From NCBI RefSeq assembly GCF_001689125.2, contig NZ_CP015405.2, positions 2,261,001 to 2,325,000 on the forward strand: DNA of 64,000 nt, given 5' to 3'. This stretch comes from Blautia pseudococcoides. GTDB taxonomy: Bacteria; Bacillota; Clostridia; Lachnospirales; Lachnospiraceae. The notes under the pieces were generated by a model that ran no database searches, was not told the DNA's origin, and worked only from the letters and a program-made list of their open reading frames with translations. This document shows positions 1 to 7,471 of the stretch, in pieces; the first letter of the stretch is position 1, and each line of letters starts with the position of its first letter. The position numbers were made by a program, and so were the translations under genes.

Positions 1-1009
1 TCCGGTACATACGGAACAGCTTTTTACAGTATGCCATAGCGATGGCTGACGCGTTGGTGTAATAGGCGCCGCCGTCAATATCTGTATCAATTCTGCGGCC
101 CCTGATGATACCGTCTCTGGTAACTGCAGTTTTTACACAGGTTTCGGACGCGTTTCTGCTTCTGGTTCCCATGACTGCGTCCTGTCTGTCCATATACAGC
201 ATGACCGGACGTCTCAGAATCCATGTGGCAAATGCGCAGGCCGGCTCCACCACAGTCTGGCCTTTTCCTCCGAAGGAACCGCCCATCACAGCCTTGATGA
301 CCCGCACCCTGGAATAAGGGATTCCCAGCAGATGGCTGATGTGGTATCTGACCTGATATACGGTCTGACAGGGTGTCCAGAGTACCAGATTCCCGCTTTC
401 GTCGATTTCACTCAGTGCAATATGGGGTTCAATGGCGCTATGATGGATTTTCTGGGTACTGCCCTCTGTGCGGATAACCACCAGTTCCTCCGACTCTTTC
501 CCGTCCCCGGTAAGCGCCCCGTAATCCCCGCAGCTCACTTCTTTTTCAAAAGCCAGCATACCGTCTGTTTCTCTGGCAGCAGCAAGACCTATGATGGGAG
601 CTGCTTCGTCATAATCAATCTCCACAAGGCTGACCGCCTCATCCACGGCCTCCTTGGATTCCCCAACTACAAGCGCCAGATGGTCTCCCACATACCGGGC
701 CTTCCCGCTTAAAATATACTGGTCCATAGGGGCATCCAGACAGGCTGACCAGTTATGAGGGTTATAGGTTATTTTCGGGACATTGGCGTGGGTAAAAACC
801 GCCCGGATACCGGGCACCTGCTTTGCCTTTTCCGTATGAACCGTAATATCAGCATTTGCCTTCTCACTCAGAACCAGCCTGGCATAAAGCATGCCGGCGA
901 TCTGCCTGTCACAGGTATACTGCGTCTTTCCTCTGGCCTTGTCGTACACATCCTCCCGGATGTAGCTCTTTCCTACATATTTTAAATCACGTTTCTTTTC
1001 TTCCCTCAT
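1..1009 (-). CDS. Molybdenum hydroxylase (xanthine dehydrogenase family), molybdopterin-binding subunit, 5' part
   Basis: Large catalytic subunit of a three-part xanthine dehydrogenase/aldehyde oxidase-type enzyme; it binds the molybdopterin cofactor and oxidises an N-heterocycle or aldehyde. Reading leftward from an ATG at 1009, the frame is open to the window edge, so only about 336 N-terminal residues are seen. Visible signatures are a QYTCD-like N-terminal stretch, a YVGDHLALVV segment, and GGSFGGKG near residue 280, the glycine-rich motif of this family. The ATG overlaps the stop of the FAD subunit (ATGA), so the two are translationally coupled. The substrate cannot be told from this fragment; purine or nicotinate-type substrates are possible. 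Confidence 0.9.
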   Translation of the reverse strand, partial: MREEKKRDLKYVGKSYIREDVYDKARGKTQYTCDRQIAGMLYARLVLSEKANADITVHTEKAKQVPGIRAVFTHANVPKITYNPHNWSACLDAPMDQYILSGKARYVGDHLALVVGESKEAVDEAVSLVEIDYDEAAPIIGLAAARETDGMLAFEKEVSCGDYGALTGDGKESEELVVIRTEGSTQKIHHSAIEPHIALSEIDESGNLVLWTPCQTVYQVRYHISHLLGIPYSRVRVIKAVMGGSFGGKGQTVVEPACAFATWILRRPVMLYMDRQDAVMGTRSRNASETCVKTAVTRDGIIRGRRIDTDIDGGAYYTNASAIAMAYCKKLFRMYR

Positions 1010-1866
1010 CTGCCCGCCTCCTCTTCTGCCCTGCGAAGGTCATCCAGAATCTGGTCAATGACCCCGAAAGCGGCTGATTTTTTATAGTGCTTTGAGGGCC
1101 TGCCGGGGATGTTTTCCTCAATCTGCGCATACACGGCGTCCCGCACTTTTTCCTCATCACAGCCGGAAAGCATGCTGCCTTCCAGGCACTCCTCTATCAG
1201 ACGGGCACGGCTTGCTTTTGCGCCGACTGCCCCCAGGTATACTACAGGATGTATCATACACCCTTCTTTGATCTCTGTGCAGATACAGCCATTGATCTTT
1301 GATATAGTAACTGCTTTTCTGGCACCCACTTTTGCAAAACCTGACAGAGCCTTTTGTTTCCTGACCACAAACTTCAGGATAACTTCTCTCTCTCCAAGGC
1401 TGGTCTTCTCCAGGCCTTCCACAAAATCATCTGTCAGACGCCTTGTCACTGTCCCGCTCTCATCCAGGATCTCCGCTTCTGCGCCATAAGCCAGGAGCAC
1501 CGGTGTGGTGTCTGAACTCTGGGACGCGTTGGCTATATTCCCCCCCAGGGTTGCCCGGTTCCGGATCTGAGTGGAACCTACCATGGAAGCGGCTTTTGCA
1601 AGAGCCGGTATCCATGTTCTGATAACAGGACTTTGCTCCAGCTCTGTCATGGTGACGCCTGCGCCGATGATAACCATATCCTCTGTCTCTGTAATCTGGG
1701 ACAATTCCGGCAGATGCGTCAGGTCAATCAAAGAATAATGAAAAATTTTCTCTTTTCTCAAATGGATGACAAGATCTGTCCCCCCTGCGCAGAGATAAGT
1801 GTTTTCGTCTTTTTCTCTCAGGGCAGCAGCCAGCTCATCCAAATTATGCGGCATGTGGAAACTCAC
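1006..1866 (-). CDS. Molybdenum hydroxylase, FAD-binding subunit (XdhB/CoxM type)
   Basis: Medium subunit (286 aa) that passes electrons from the iron-sulphur subunit to FAD. The N-terminal motif GGTDLVIHLRK and the internal TLGGNIANASQSSD are the two FAD pyrophosphate-binding loops of the CoxM/XdhB family; the C-terminal part matches the usual CO-dehydrogenase flavoprotein C-terminal domain. The likely start is GTG at 1866, which overlaps the TGA of the upstream 2Fe-2S gene; an ATG four codons in is an alternative. Gene order 2Fe-2S, FAD, Mo is the normal order for separate-subunit enzymes. Length is typical. Confidence 0.93.
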   Translation of the reverse strand: MSFHMPHNLDELAAALREKDENTYLCAGGTDLVIHLRKEKIFHYSLIDLTHLPELSQITETEDMVIIGAGVTMTELEQSPVIRTWIPALAKAASMVGSTQIRNRATLGGNIANASQSSDTTPVLLAYGAEAEILDESGTVTRRLTDDFVEGLEKTSLGEREVILKFVVRKQKALSGFAKVGARKAVTISKINGCICTEIKEGCMIHPVVYLGAVGAKASRARLIEECLEGSMLSGCDEEKVRDAVYAQIEENIPGRPSKHYKKSAAFGVIDQILDDLRRAEEEAGR

Positions 1867-2336
1867 TTGATCTCCCCCTCTCCCACGGCATTGACTGCCT
1901 TCACGATTTTCTCATATCCTGTACAGCGGCACAAGTTTCCCTCAATCGCTCTCTTTATCTCCTCCACTGTGGGATGGGGATTTTCATAGAGCAGAGCCTT
2001 ACAGGACAATATCATACCCGGTGTGCAGAAACCGCACTGAACAGCCCCCATCTTGATAAACGCCTCCTGCAACGCATCCAGCTCGCCGTTTTTCTCCAGT
2101 CCCTCAATGGTGGTGATCTCCCGGTCCATGACCTGTCCAGCGAAAACTGTACAGCTTGTCACAGCTTTTTTATCCAGCAGTACCGTACAGGCACCGCACT
2201 CGCCTTCGCTGCAGCCCTCTTTCACGCCTGTCAGCCCGCAGTCCTCACGCAGAAAATCGAGCAGACGTTTCGTCGGCTCTGTCTCCTTCTCCACCTGTTC
2301 TCCGTTAATCATACATCTGAGCAGCATTCTATTCAT
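1863..2336 (-). CDS. Molybdenum hydroxylase, 2Fe-2S subunit (XdhC/CoxS type)
   Basis: Small subunit (about 157 aa) with two [2Fe-2S] clusters. The plant-ferredoxin-like cluster is seen as CSEGECGACTV plus a later Cys (VTSC); the second, helical cluster as CGFCTPGM and CRCTGYEKI. It carries electrons from the molybdenum site to the flavin subunit. An ATG at 2336 directly follows AGGAGAGG; the next ATG at 2327 has slightly better spacing. Longer in-frame starts upstream lie inside a palindromic repeat and have no ribosome site. First gene of the operon, reading away from citC. Confidence 0.94.
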   Translation of the reverse strand: MNRMLLRCMINGEQVEKETEPTKRLLDFLREDCGLTGVKEGCSEGECGACTVLLDKKAVTSCTVFAGQVMDREITTIEGLEKNGELDALQEAFIKMGAVQCGFCTPGMILSCKALLYENPHPTVEEIKRAIEGNLCRCTGYEKIVKAVNAVGEGEIK

Positions 2337-2360
2337 CCTCTCCTGCTTTTTTCTTTTATC

Positions 2361-2436
2361 GTAACTGTTCAGTACCCTCACAGTTACAGGCTCTTACGGT
2401 CAGCGCAGTGGATGCGCCGACCTACTGAATAGTTAC
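2361..2436. repeat. Nested palindromic intergenic repeat with GTAAC/GTTAC ends
   Basis: Terminal arms GTAACTGTTCAGTA (2361-2374) and TACTGAATAGTTAC (2423-2436) match at 13 of 14 positions when one is reverse complemented. Inside is a second imperfect stem, GGTCAGCGCA against TGCGCCGACC. The 5' arm with its continuation (GTACCCTCA then TTACA) recurs at 6737-6765. It lies between the divergent Mo-hydroxylase and citC genes. It could be a small non-autonomous mobile repeat or a structured RNA leader of the minus-strand operon. Confidence 0.6.
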
Positions 2437-2563
2437 CTTTTATCTACAACACTTCTTTGTGCGTTTTTTTGTCTGTCCTCTGTCTGATGAGACTATTGTA
2501 TATCATTTCCGTTGAAAAACCGTTGAAATTCTTCTGGTTTTTTGTCTAATTTCCAAGAATCTC

Positions 2564-2592
2564 TTGACGTAAAACGTTTTTTCTTAAATAAT
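2564..2592 (+). promoter_or_regulatory. Probable sigma-A promoter for citC
   Basis: TTGACG at 2564-2569 and AATAAT at 2587-2592 are separated by 17 bases, 26 bases ahead of the chosen citC start. Two GTTGAAA direct copies lie just upstream (about 2510-2530) and could be a regulator site; that part is speculative. Confidence 0.55.
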
Positions 2593-2617
2593 GGGTAACA
2601 GACAGGAGGATTTACTT

Positions 2618-3664
2618 ATGGAACTGACGAACAGTTACCTGGAGGAGGGATTTCCTTTCCGGGGACGGAAACGAAAGAAAATGGAAGAGTTTCTGGAAAA
2701 AAGCGGCCTGACCTATGACGCAGAGATTGTCTATTCTGTCCTTCTGTGCAGAGAGGACGGAGAGATCATAGGCTGTGGTTCCAGACATGAAAATATCTTA
2801 AAATGCATTGCAGTAGACGCCTCTTATCAGGGGGAAGGGCTTCTGCCTGGAATTGTCACACAGCTTATCAAGCAGGCTTACGGCTGTGGCATCTCCCACT
2901 TGTTTTTATTTACGAAACCGGAATATCAGGTCATATTTGGTGATATGGGCTTTTATCCCATAACCGGGACAGATTCCATGCTCCTGCTGGAGAACCGAAA
3001 GGACGGCATTTCTCTTTATCTGGAGGAAGAACTGGCCCGCTGCCCTGCTCCACAGGCCCAAGAGGCTGGGGCCATTGTCATGAACGCCAATCCCTTTACC
3101 TTTGGACACCGGTATCTGACGGAAACGGCTGCAAAGGCATGTGAATTGCTGCATGTCTTTGTGCTCTCCGCCGACGCCTCAGAATTTCCTGCTGACGTCA
3201 GGCTCCGTCTCGTTAAGGAGGGCTGTCAAGACCTTAAAAATGTGATCGTCCACGGCAGTTCCGAATATCTCATATCCCATGCCACCTTTCCCGATTACTT
3301 TCTGAAGGATAAGACCGGGGCCTCGGACAAGGCTGCAGAACTGGATCTGAAAATTTTCGGTGACTATTTCCGGAAGGCCTTTCATATTGTAAAGCGTTTT
3401 GTGGGTGAGGAGCCGTTTTCCCTGGTCACCAGGGCATATAATGAACAGATGAAGCAAACCCTTCCCGCCTATGGCATCGAAGTGGTGGAGATTCCCCGGA
3501 AGACATCCGGGAATACGGTCATCAGCGCAACCCTTGTGCGAGAAAAGTTTCTGGCAGGGGATATGGAGTCTGTGCGCTCCCTGGTGCCTGACACGACTTA
3601 TTGCTATCTGGTATCAGATGCGGGAACTGCACTTAGAAAACAACTATTGGAGAGACAATCATGA
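2618..3664 (+). CDS. citC: [Citrate (pro-3S)-lyase] ligase
   Basis: Acetylates the 2'-(5''-phosphoribosyl)-3'-dephospho-CoA arm of the citrate lyase acyl carrier protein with acetate and ATP. The product is 348 aa from the ATG at 2618, chosen because GGAGG ends 8 bases before it; an upstream ATG at 2591 has no such site. Domains: GNAT-like N-terminal region (about 1-120), then a nucleotidyltransferase domain with NPFTFGHRYL (about 158-167) and a late ISATLVR motif, both diagnostic of CitC. The last codons overlap the next gene by four bases. No citD, citE or citF lies in the window, which is unusual for this enzyme. Confidence 0.93.
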   Translation: MELTNSYLEEGFPFRGRKRKKMEEFLEKSGLTYDAEIVYSVLLCREDGEIIGCGSRHENILKCIAVDASYQGEGLLPGIVTQLIKQAYGCGISHLFLFTKPEYQVIFGDMGFYPITGTDSMLLLENRKDGISLYLEEELARCPAPQAQEAGAIVMNANPFTFGHRYLTETAAKACELLHVFVLSADASEFPADVRLRLVKEGCQDLKNVIVHGSSEYLISHATFPDYFLKDKTGASDKAAELDLKIFGDYFRKAFHIVKRFVGEEPFSLVTRAYNEQMKQTLPAYGIEVVEIPRKTSGNTVISATLVREKFLAGDMESVRSLVPDTTYCYLVSDAGTALRKQLLERQS

Positions 3665-5142
3665 ACCATACAGATTTATGCACAGGTACTGCCATCACCC
3701 TGCAGCAGGTGCTGGATGCCAGAGAACAGCGGGCAGCCATACAAAATGAAATGTTGAGCGATTTAGAGGGGGACGGGGCTGCGCTTATCAGCTTCACCCT
3801 GAATATTGTAGGCCCGGTCAAAGTCTTTCCCTATACGATCCTGGCCTACGAAGCTGGCCTTGCGGCCATCCGGGAATGCCTTATGTGGCTGGAAGCACAT
3901 ATCACAGGCTTCCGGGAAGTCCGGGAGAACACAGGATATGAGGCTTTCTTTTCCGTAAAAAAGGAACCGGGAATTGCGCATATCTGTAAAGAATATCTCA
4001 CGGAACTGGAGGAGACACATCCTGTGGGACGTCTGTTTGACATTGATGTACTTCAGTCTGACGGCATTAAGGTGTCCAGGGAATCCCTCGGTTATGCGGG
4101 GCGCACCTGTCTTCTCTGTGATAATCCGGCTTTTCTGTGCGGACGCTCCCGTACGCATACGGCACAGGAACTGGTGGAACGGGAAACTGCTCTTATCAGG
4201 GATTTTTTTGCGGAGCGTTTTTCCGTCCATGTGGGACTGCTGATGCAGAAAGCACTTTTTTATGAGGTAAACACAACTTTGAAACCGGGCCTGGTGGACC
4301 TTGTACATAATGGGGCCCACACAGATATGGACCGGTATACCTTCCGGGACAGTGCCTATGCACTTACTTCTTATTTTATCGAGACGGCCCGCCGGGGTAT
4401 GGAGTTTGCGCTGGATGGGGGAAGTCAGGATGAACTGCCGGAACTGTTTGCCTCTGTCCGTCCGCTTGGCATGGCTGCAGAAACCGCTATGAGGCAGGCA
4501 ACAGGAGGGGTCAATACCCATAAAGGCATGATCTTCTCAGGCGGGATTCTCTGCTGTGCCCTGGGGTATGATATGGCGTCCCGTGGGTTAGGCGGGTCCT
4601 GCCGGCTGAACGGCTGTACCAAATATGCAAAACCGGCGGAGGCATTTCAGGACTTGGAAACCACTGTCAAGCATATGCTGGTCCACCTTCTGGATGATTA
4701 TAAGATGCTCTGTACATCCCGGCCGTCCAAAGATGTGAGTCACGGGGAGCGCCTGTATATGCGATATGGCATTACCGGAATCCGCGGGGAGGCCCATCTT
4801 GGTTTTCCTACACTTTTTCATATGGGATATCCTCTTTTTAAACAGGTGCTGGCCCATGGTTATACCATGAATGAAGCGGGGTGTATCGTGCTTCTGCACT
4901 ACATGGCAGATACAGAAGATTCCAATCTGATCACCCGTTCCGGCTATGATACGGCAGGTAAGATACAGGCAGAACTGGCACGTTTTCTGGAATGTGCTTC
5001 TTATGAGGAACAGCTTGCCGTAATCCCAAAACTGGATGCATATTTTGTGCAGGAACGTATCAGCCCGGGGGGAAGTGCGGATATGCTGGCGCTCACTTAT
5101 TTTTTGTATTTTATGGGGGTTCTGCCTTGCAGATGGGGGTGA
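3661..5142 (+). CDS. citXG: Fused CitX-CitG: citrate lyase prosthetic-group synthesis and transfer
   Basis: The 493-aa protein joins two enzymes. The first 175 or so residues resemble CitX (holo-ACP synthase of citrate lyase; LFDIDVLQSDG and GRTCLLCDNPAFLCGRSR). The rest resembles CitG, the triphosphoribosyl-dephospho-CoA synthase (NTTLKPGLVDLVHNGAH, GVNTHKGMIFSGG, GEAHLGFPTL). Together they make and attach the CoA-like cofactor that CitC then acetylates. The ATG overlaps the citC stop (ATGA). CitXG fusions are known in other bacteria. With the lyase itself absent nearby, the target carrier protein must be elsewhere or the pathway may serve a related enzyme. Confidence 0.92.
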   Translation: MNHTDLCTGTAITLQQVLDAREQRAAIQNEMLSDLEGDGAALISFTLNIVGPVKVFPYTILAYEAGLAAIRECLMWLEAHITGFREVRENTGYEAFFSVKKEPGIAHICKEYLTELEETHPVGRLFDIDVLQSDGIKVSRESLGYAGRTCLLCDNPAFLCGRSRTHTAQELVERETALIRDFFAERFSVHVGLLMQKALFYEVNTTLKPGLVDLVHNGAHTDMDRYTFRDSAYALTSYFIETARRGMEFALDGGSQDELPELFASVRPLGMAAETAMRQATGGVNTHKGMIFSGGILCCALGYDMASRGLGGSCRLNGCTKYAKPAEAFQDLETTVKHMLVHLLDDYKMLCTSRPSKDVSHGERLYMRYGITGIRGEAHLGFPTLFHMGYPLFKQVLAHGYTMNEAGCIVLLHYMADTEDSNLITRSGYDTAGKIQAELARFLECASYEEQLAVIPKLDAYFVQERISPGGSADMLALTYFLYFMGVLPCRWG

Positions 5143-5225
5143 TTTTTTACTGTCCCAACAGCCCCGGTTTTCTCATCCGGTAAGTAAAAAAACGGGGACG
5201 CGGCAGGCATAGAAAGGGTATAGAT

Positions 5226-5744
5226 ATGGAATTTGTTATTAGGAAAGCTGAATATAAGGATATTCCCGGTATTATGACAGTTATGAAAGATGCTCAAAAG
5301 GCTATGGAGCATCCGGAATGGTTTTGTTCTGATTGTGAAGAATATATAAAAAAACATATTGAGACATGTGGCTTTACGATTGTGTCAGAGCCTGTTTCAG
5401 GTAGTTCTCTGGCAGGTTTTTTTCTTATAAAATTTCCGGGACTTTCGGAGGAAAATCTGGGATATTTACTGAATTATTCAGAGGAAGAACTGCAGAGAAC
5501 TGTCCATATGGATATGGCGGTTGTGCATCCTTCCTGGCAGGGAAACGGCCTTCAGTCCCGTATGCTCCATAAGGCGGAGGAAATGCTTGCTGATTCCCCT
5601 GTTCTGAGGAACCGGCTTCTGGCGACTGTACATCCTGACAACCGCTATAGCCTGCATAATATGCAAAGTAACGGCTATGAGATTGTAAAGACCGCTGATC
5701 TCTACGGTGGTCTGCCAAGGTATGTGCTCCAGAAAATATTATAA
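5226..5744 (+). CDS. GNAT-family N-acetyltransferase
   Basis: A 172-aa protein starting with the usual first strand (FVIRKAEYKDIPGI) and carrying the acetyl-CoA loop as VVHPSWQGNGLQSRML (about residues 100-115), where Q/RxxGxG/A is conserved. The late ATVHPDNRYSLHNMQSNGY matches the C-terminal part of the fold in which an asparagine-rich stretch contacts the substrate. The substrate is unknown. It starts 83 bases after citXG behind AAAGGG and may be read from that transcript or alone. A perfect terminator follows the next small gene. Confidence 0.85.
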   Translation: MEFVIRKAEYKDIPGIMTVMKDAQKAMEHPEWFCSDCEEYIKKHIETCGFTIVSEPVSGSSLAGFFLIKFPGLSEENLGYLLNYSEEELQRTVHMDMAVVHPSWQGNGLQSRMLHKAEEMLADSPVLRNRLLATVHPDNRYSLHNMQSNGYEIVKTADLYGGLPRYVLQKIL

Positions 5745-5814
5745 GATTAATTTTAATCGGGTTTGTTATAATTTATCACTTTCTTCGCAAACTATATGCA
5801 TGGAGGTGATAACT

Positions 5815-5949
5815 ATGGAGAATGATTATCAGGTAGCTTCAATCTCAGAGGACTGTGTTTCTGAGATCAATGAACTTCAGAATAAGTTAAATAAAGAAAC
5901 AGATAAGGATATTGTGCTTATCGCTTATCAGTCTAAGACAGACGATTAA
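5815..5949 (+). CDS. Small acidic protein, 44 aa, unknown function
   Basis: Begins at an ATG 5 bases after GGAGGTGAT, an almost perfect match to the 16S rRNA tail. It encodes 44 residues, mostly hydrophilic, rich in Glu, Asp, Asn and Lys, with one Cys and no membrane segment. An ATG five codons upstream is also in frame but lies inside the ribosome site. A strong hairpin (5959-5986) closes the unit. I do not recognise the family. The ribosome site, codon pattern and terminator make it more credible than a random frame. Confidence 0.6.
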   Translation: MENDYQVASISEDCVSEINELQNKLNKETDKDIVLIAYQSKTDD

Positions 5950-5958
5950 CATTGTTGT

Positions 5959-5986
5959 ACCAGAAGGGGCCTGCGCCCCTTCTGGT
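5959..5986. terminator. Bidirectional hairpin terminator
   Basis: Perfect 12-bp stem ACCAGAAGGGGC / GCCCCTTCTGGT with a 4-base loop between convergent genes. T-rich sequence follows on the plus strand; the minus-strand gene's stop codon lies at its right edge. Confidence 0.8.
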
Positions 5987-6705
5987 CATGACTTTATTTC
6001 TTTTCCCATCTGGGAATCTGCTGAGATCAGACGGCTGCGCCCTTCTGTCTTCACCAAATTTTCCAGCTCCTTCAAAGCATCTTTTCCTATCCTCTTCTGG
6101 GCTTTGTTTCCATTTTCCAGCAGTTCATGAGCCAGCAGTACAGACTTTTCCTGATAGTCGAAATCTCTTTTTCCGATTTCTCTTAACGCCCACGATACTG
6201 ATTTTTTTACGTGTTCTCTCTCATCATCGGAGTTCATCCGGATAAGCTCAAGGTAATGATCCAGAGTATGGTTTTTCAGACTTTTTTCATGGATAGCTGC
6301 AGTGGCCATGAGAGTGAATGCAGCCCGTTTGGTATAGGTCGCTTCAGAGTCACACCACTTTTCTATGAGTTCTTCATACCCTTTCATCTTGATGAGCAGA
6401 TTCTTACACAGATGGTCGCACAAATCCCAGGAGATGACATCGTACATAAGTGTCTCTGCCTCCTGCAGCGTAAACTTCTTTTTATCAATGACCAGTACCG
6501 CAAGGAGCCTCGCCTCATGGTATCCTGTATTCCACAATTCATGAGCCAGGGAATTGTCCCTGCCTGCTTTTTTTGCAAGCTTCCTGACATCTGCCGTAGA
6601 CACACCGATACTGTATGTTTCGGGAATACCGAGTTTTACTACATTGGCTTTGTATTTTTCTGAACTTAGTGCTTTTAATTCTGACAGGATTTCATTACTT
6701 GTCAA
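5986..6705 (-). CDS. DNA alkylation repair protein, AlkD-like
   Basis: A 239-aa all-helical (HEAT-like repeat) protein of the AlkD DNA glycosylase family, which removes bulky or positively charged alkylated bases such as 3-methyladenine and 7-methylguanine. Family features: STADVRKLAKK near the N-terminus, GYHEARLLAVLVI, the WDLCDHLCKNLL motif with the conserved Trp-Asp, and KKSVSWALREIGKRD. The start is a TTG at 6705 preceded by GGGGGAAA. It stands alone on the minus strand, converging on the small gene at 5815. A structural paralogue without enzymatic activity cannot be excluded. Confidence 0.88.
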   Translation of the reverse strand: MTSNEILSELKALSSEKYKANVVKLGIPETYSIGVSTADVRKLAKKAGRDNSLAHELWNTGYHEARLLAVLVIDKKKFTLQEAETLMYDVISWDLCDHLCKNLLIKMKGYEELIEKWCDSEATYTKRAAFTLMATAAIHEKSLKNHTLDHYLELIRMNSDDEREHVKKSVSWALREIGKRDFDYQEKSVLLAHELLENGNKAQKRIGKDALKELENLVKTEGRSRLISADSQMGKEIKS

Positions 6706-6736
6706 AGTATTTCCCCCTTTATATAGATATCATTTT

Positions 6737-6765
6737 GTAACGGTTCCGTACCCTCATAATTACAT
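6737..6765. repeat. Half copy of the GTAAC-type repeat
   Basis: GTAACGGTTCCGTACCCTCA then TAATTACA resembles the left arm of the element at 2361 (GTAACTGTTCAGTACCCTCA, then CAGTTACA). It lies between two minus-strand genes; the upstream gene's stop codon is only three bases to its right. Confidence 0.5.
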
Positions 6766-6767
6766 GT

Positions 6768-7328
6768 TTATAATCGCAGGCTGCCCACCGGAATCACTGC
6801 CGCTGGCCTCCCAGGATGTTTCTGCAGAAATTTTTCCATCCACACCACATCAAGCCACTGTCCGTTTTTATATCCGCATTTTGTAAAATGTCCTACAGTC
6901 CGGTAACCCATTTTTTCATGGAATGCGATACTTTCCGGATTTGGATATGTAATGCAGGCATTGGCATTGGTTATGTTCTGTTTCCTGAGAATATCTTCCA
7001 GCGCTGTGTAGAGCCGGCGGCCTACGCCTTTTCCTCTGACATTTTCCTTCAGATAAACAGTCGTCTCCACCGCCCAGTCATAGGCCGGCCTTCTCTTAAA
7101 AGGGGATGCATATGCATAGCCAATTATTTCACCATCCTGTTCTGCGGCAAGGTATGGATATTTGTTCAAAGTTTCTGTCATTCTTCCTGCAAATTCTTTC
7201 GCAGAAGGCACCTGGTATTCAAACGTGATACAGGTATTTTTTACATATGGTGTATAGATTTCCAGTAAAATCTCAGCGTCCTCCGGCTCTGCCATTCTTA
7301 TGCGTATGCCATTTTTCGTTTCTTTCAC
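6768..7328 (-). CDS. GNAT N-acetyltransferase, phosphinothricin acetyltransferase-like
   Basis: A 186-aa enzyme resembling the Pat/Bar/YncA group that N-acetylates phosphinothricin, methionine sulfoximine/sulfone and similar small amines. It shows IRMAEPEDAEILLEIY at the N-terminus, TVYLKENVRGKGVGRRLY (acetyl-CoA loop, RGKGVG), then ITYPNPESIAFHEKMGY and WLDVVWMEK, all typical. The start is a GTG at 7328 behind AAGGGAGAG. The last residues are encoded right beside the repeat at 6737-6765, so the C-terminus may have been altered by it. The true substrate is unknown. Confidence 0.85.
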   Translation of the reverse strand: MKETKNGIRIRMAEPEDAEILLEIYTPYVKNTCITFEYQVPSAKEFAGRMTETLNKYPYLAAEQDGEIIGYAYASPFKRRPAYDWAVETTVYLKENVRGKGVGRRLYTALEDILRKQNITNANACITYPNPESIAFHEKMGYRTVGHFTKCGYKNGQWLDVVWMEKFLQKHPGRPAAVIPVGSLRL

Positions 7329-7471
7329 AGGCTTTCTCTCCCTTTTATAATCAAATGTGGTGTGTGATCTTTTAAATAGTCTGCCAGCTCTTAGTTTGGA
7401 AATCGCTGTCGGACACGTGTTTCAAATAATCTCTGCGTCAGCCGCCTGGGCCTTCCTCAATATTTTCATTT

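Noticed and set aside
3763..4521. Long open frame of 252 codons on the minus strand over citXG
   Set aside because: Fully antisense to a clear enzyme, no ribosome site, and the product lacks any domain; an effect of codon bias.
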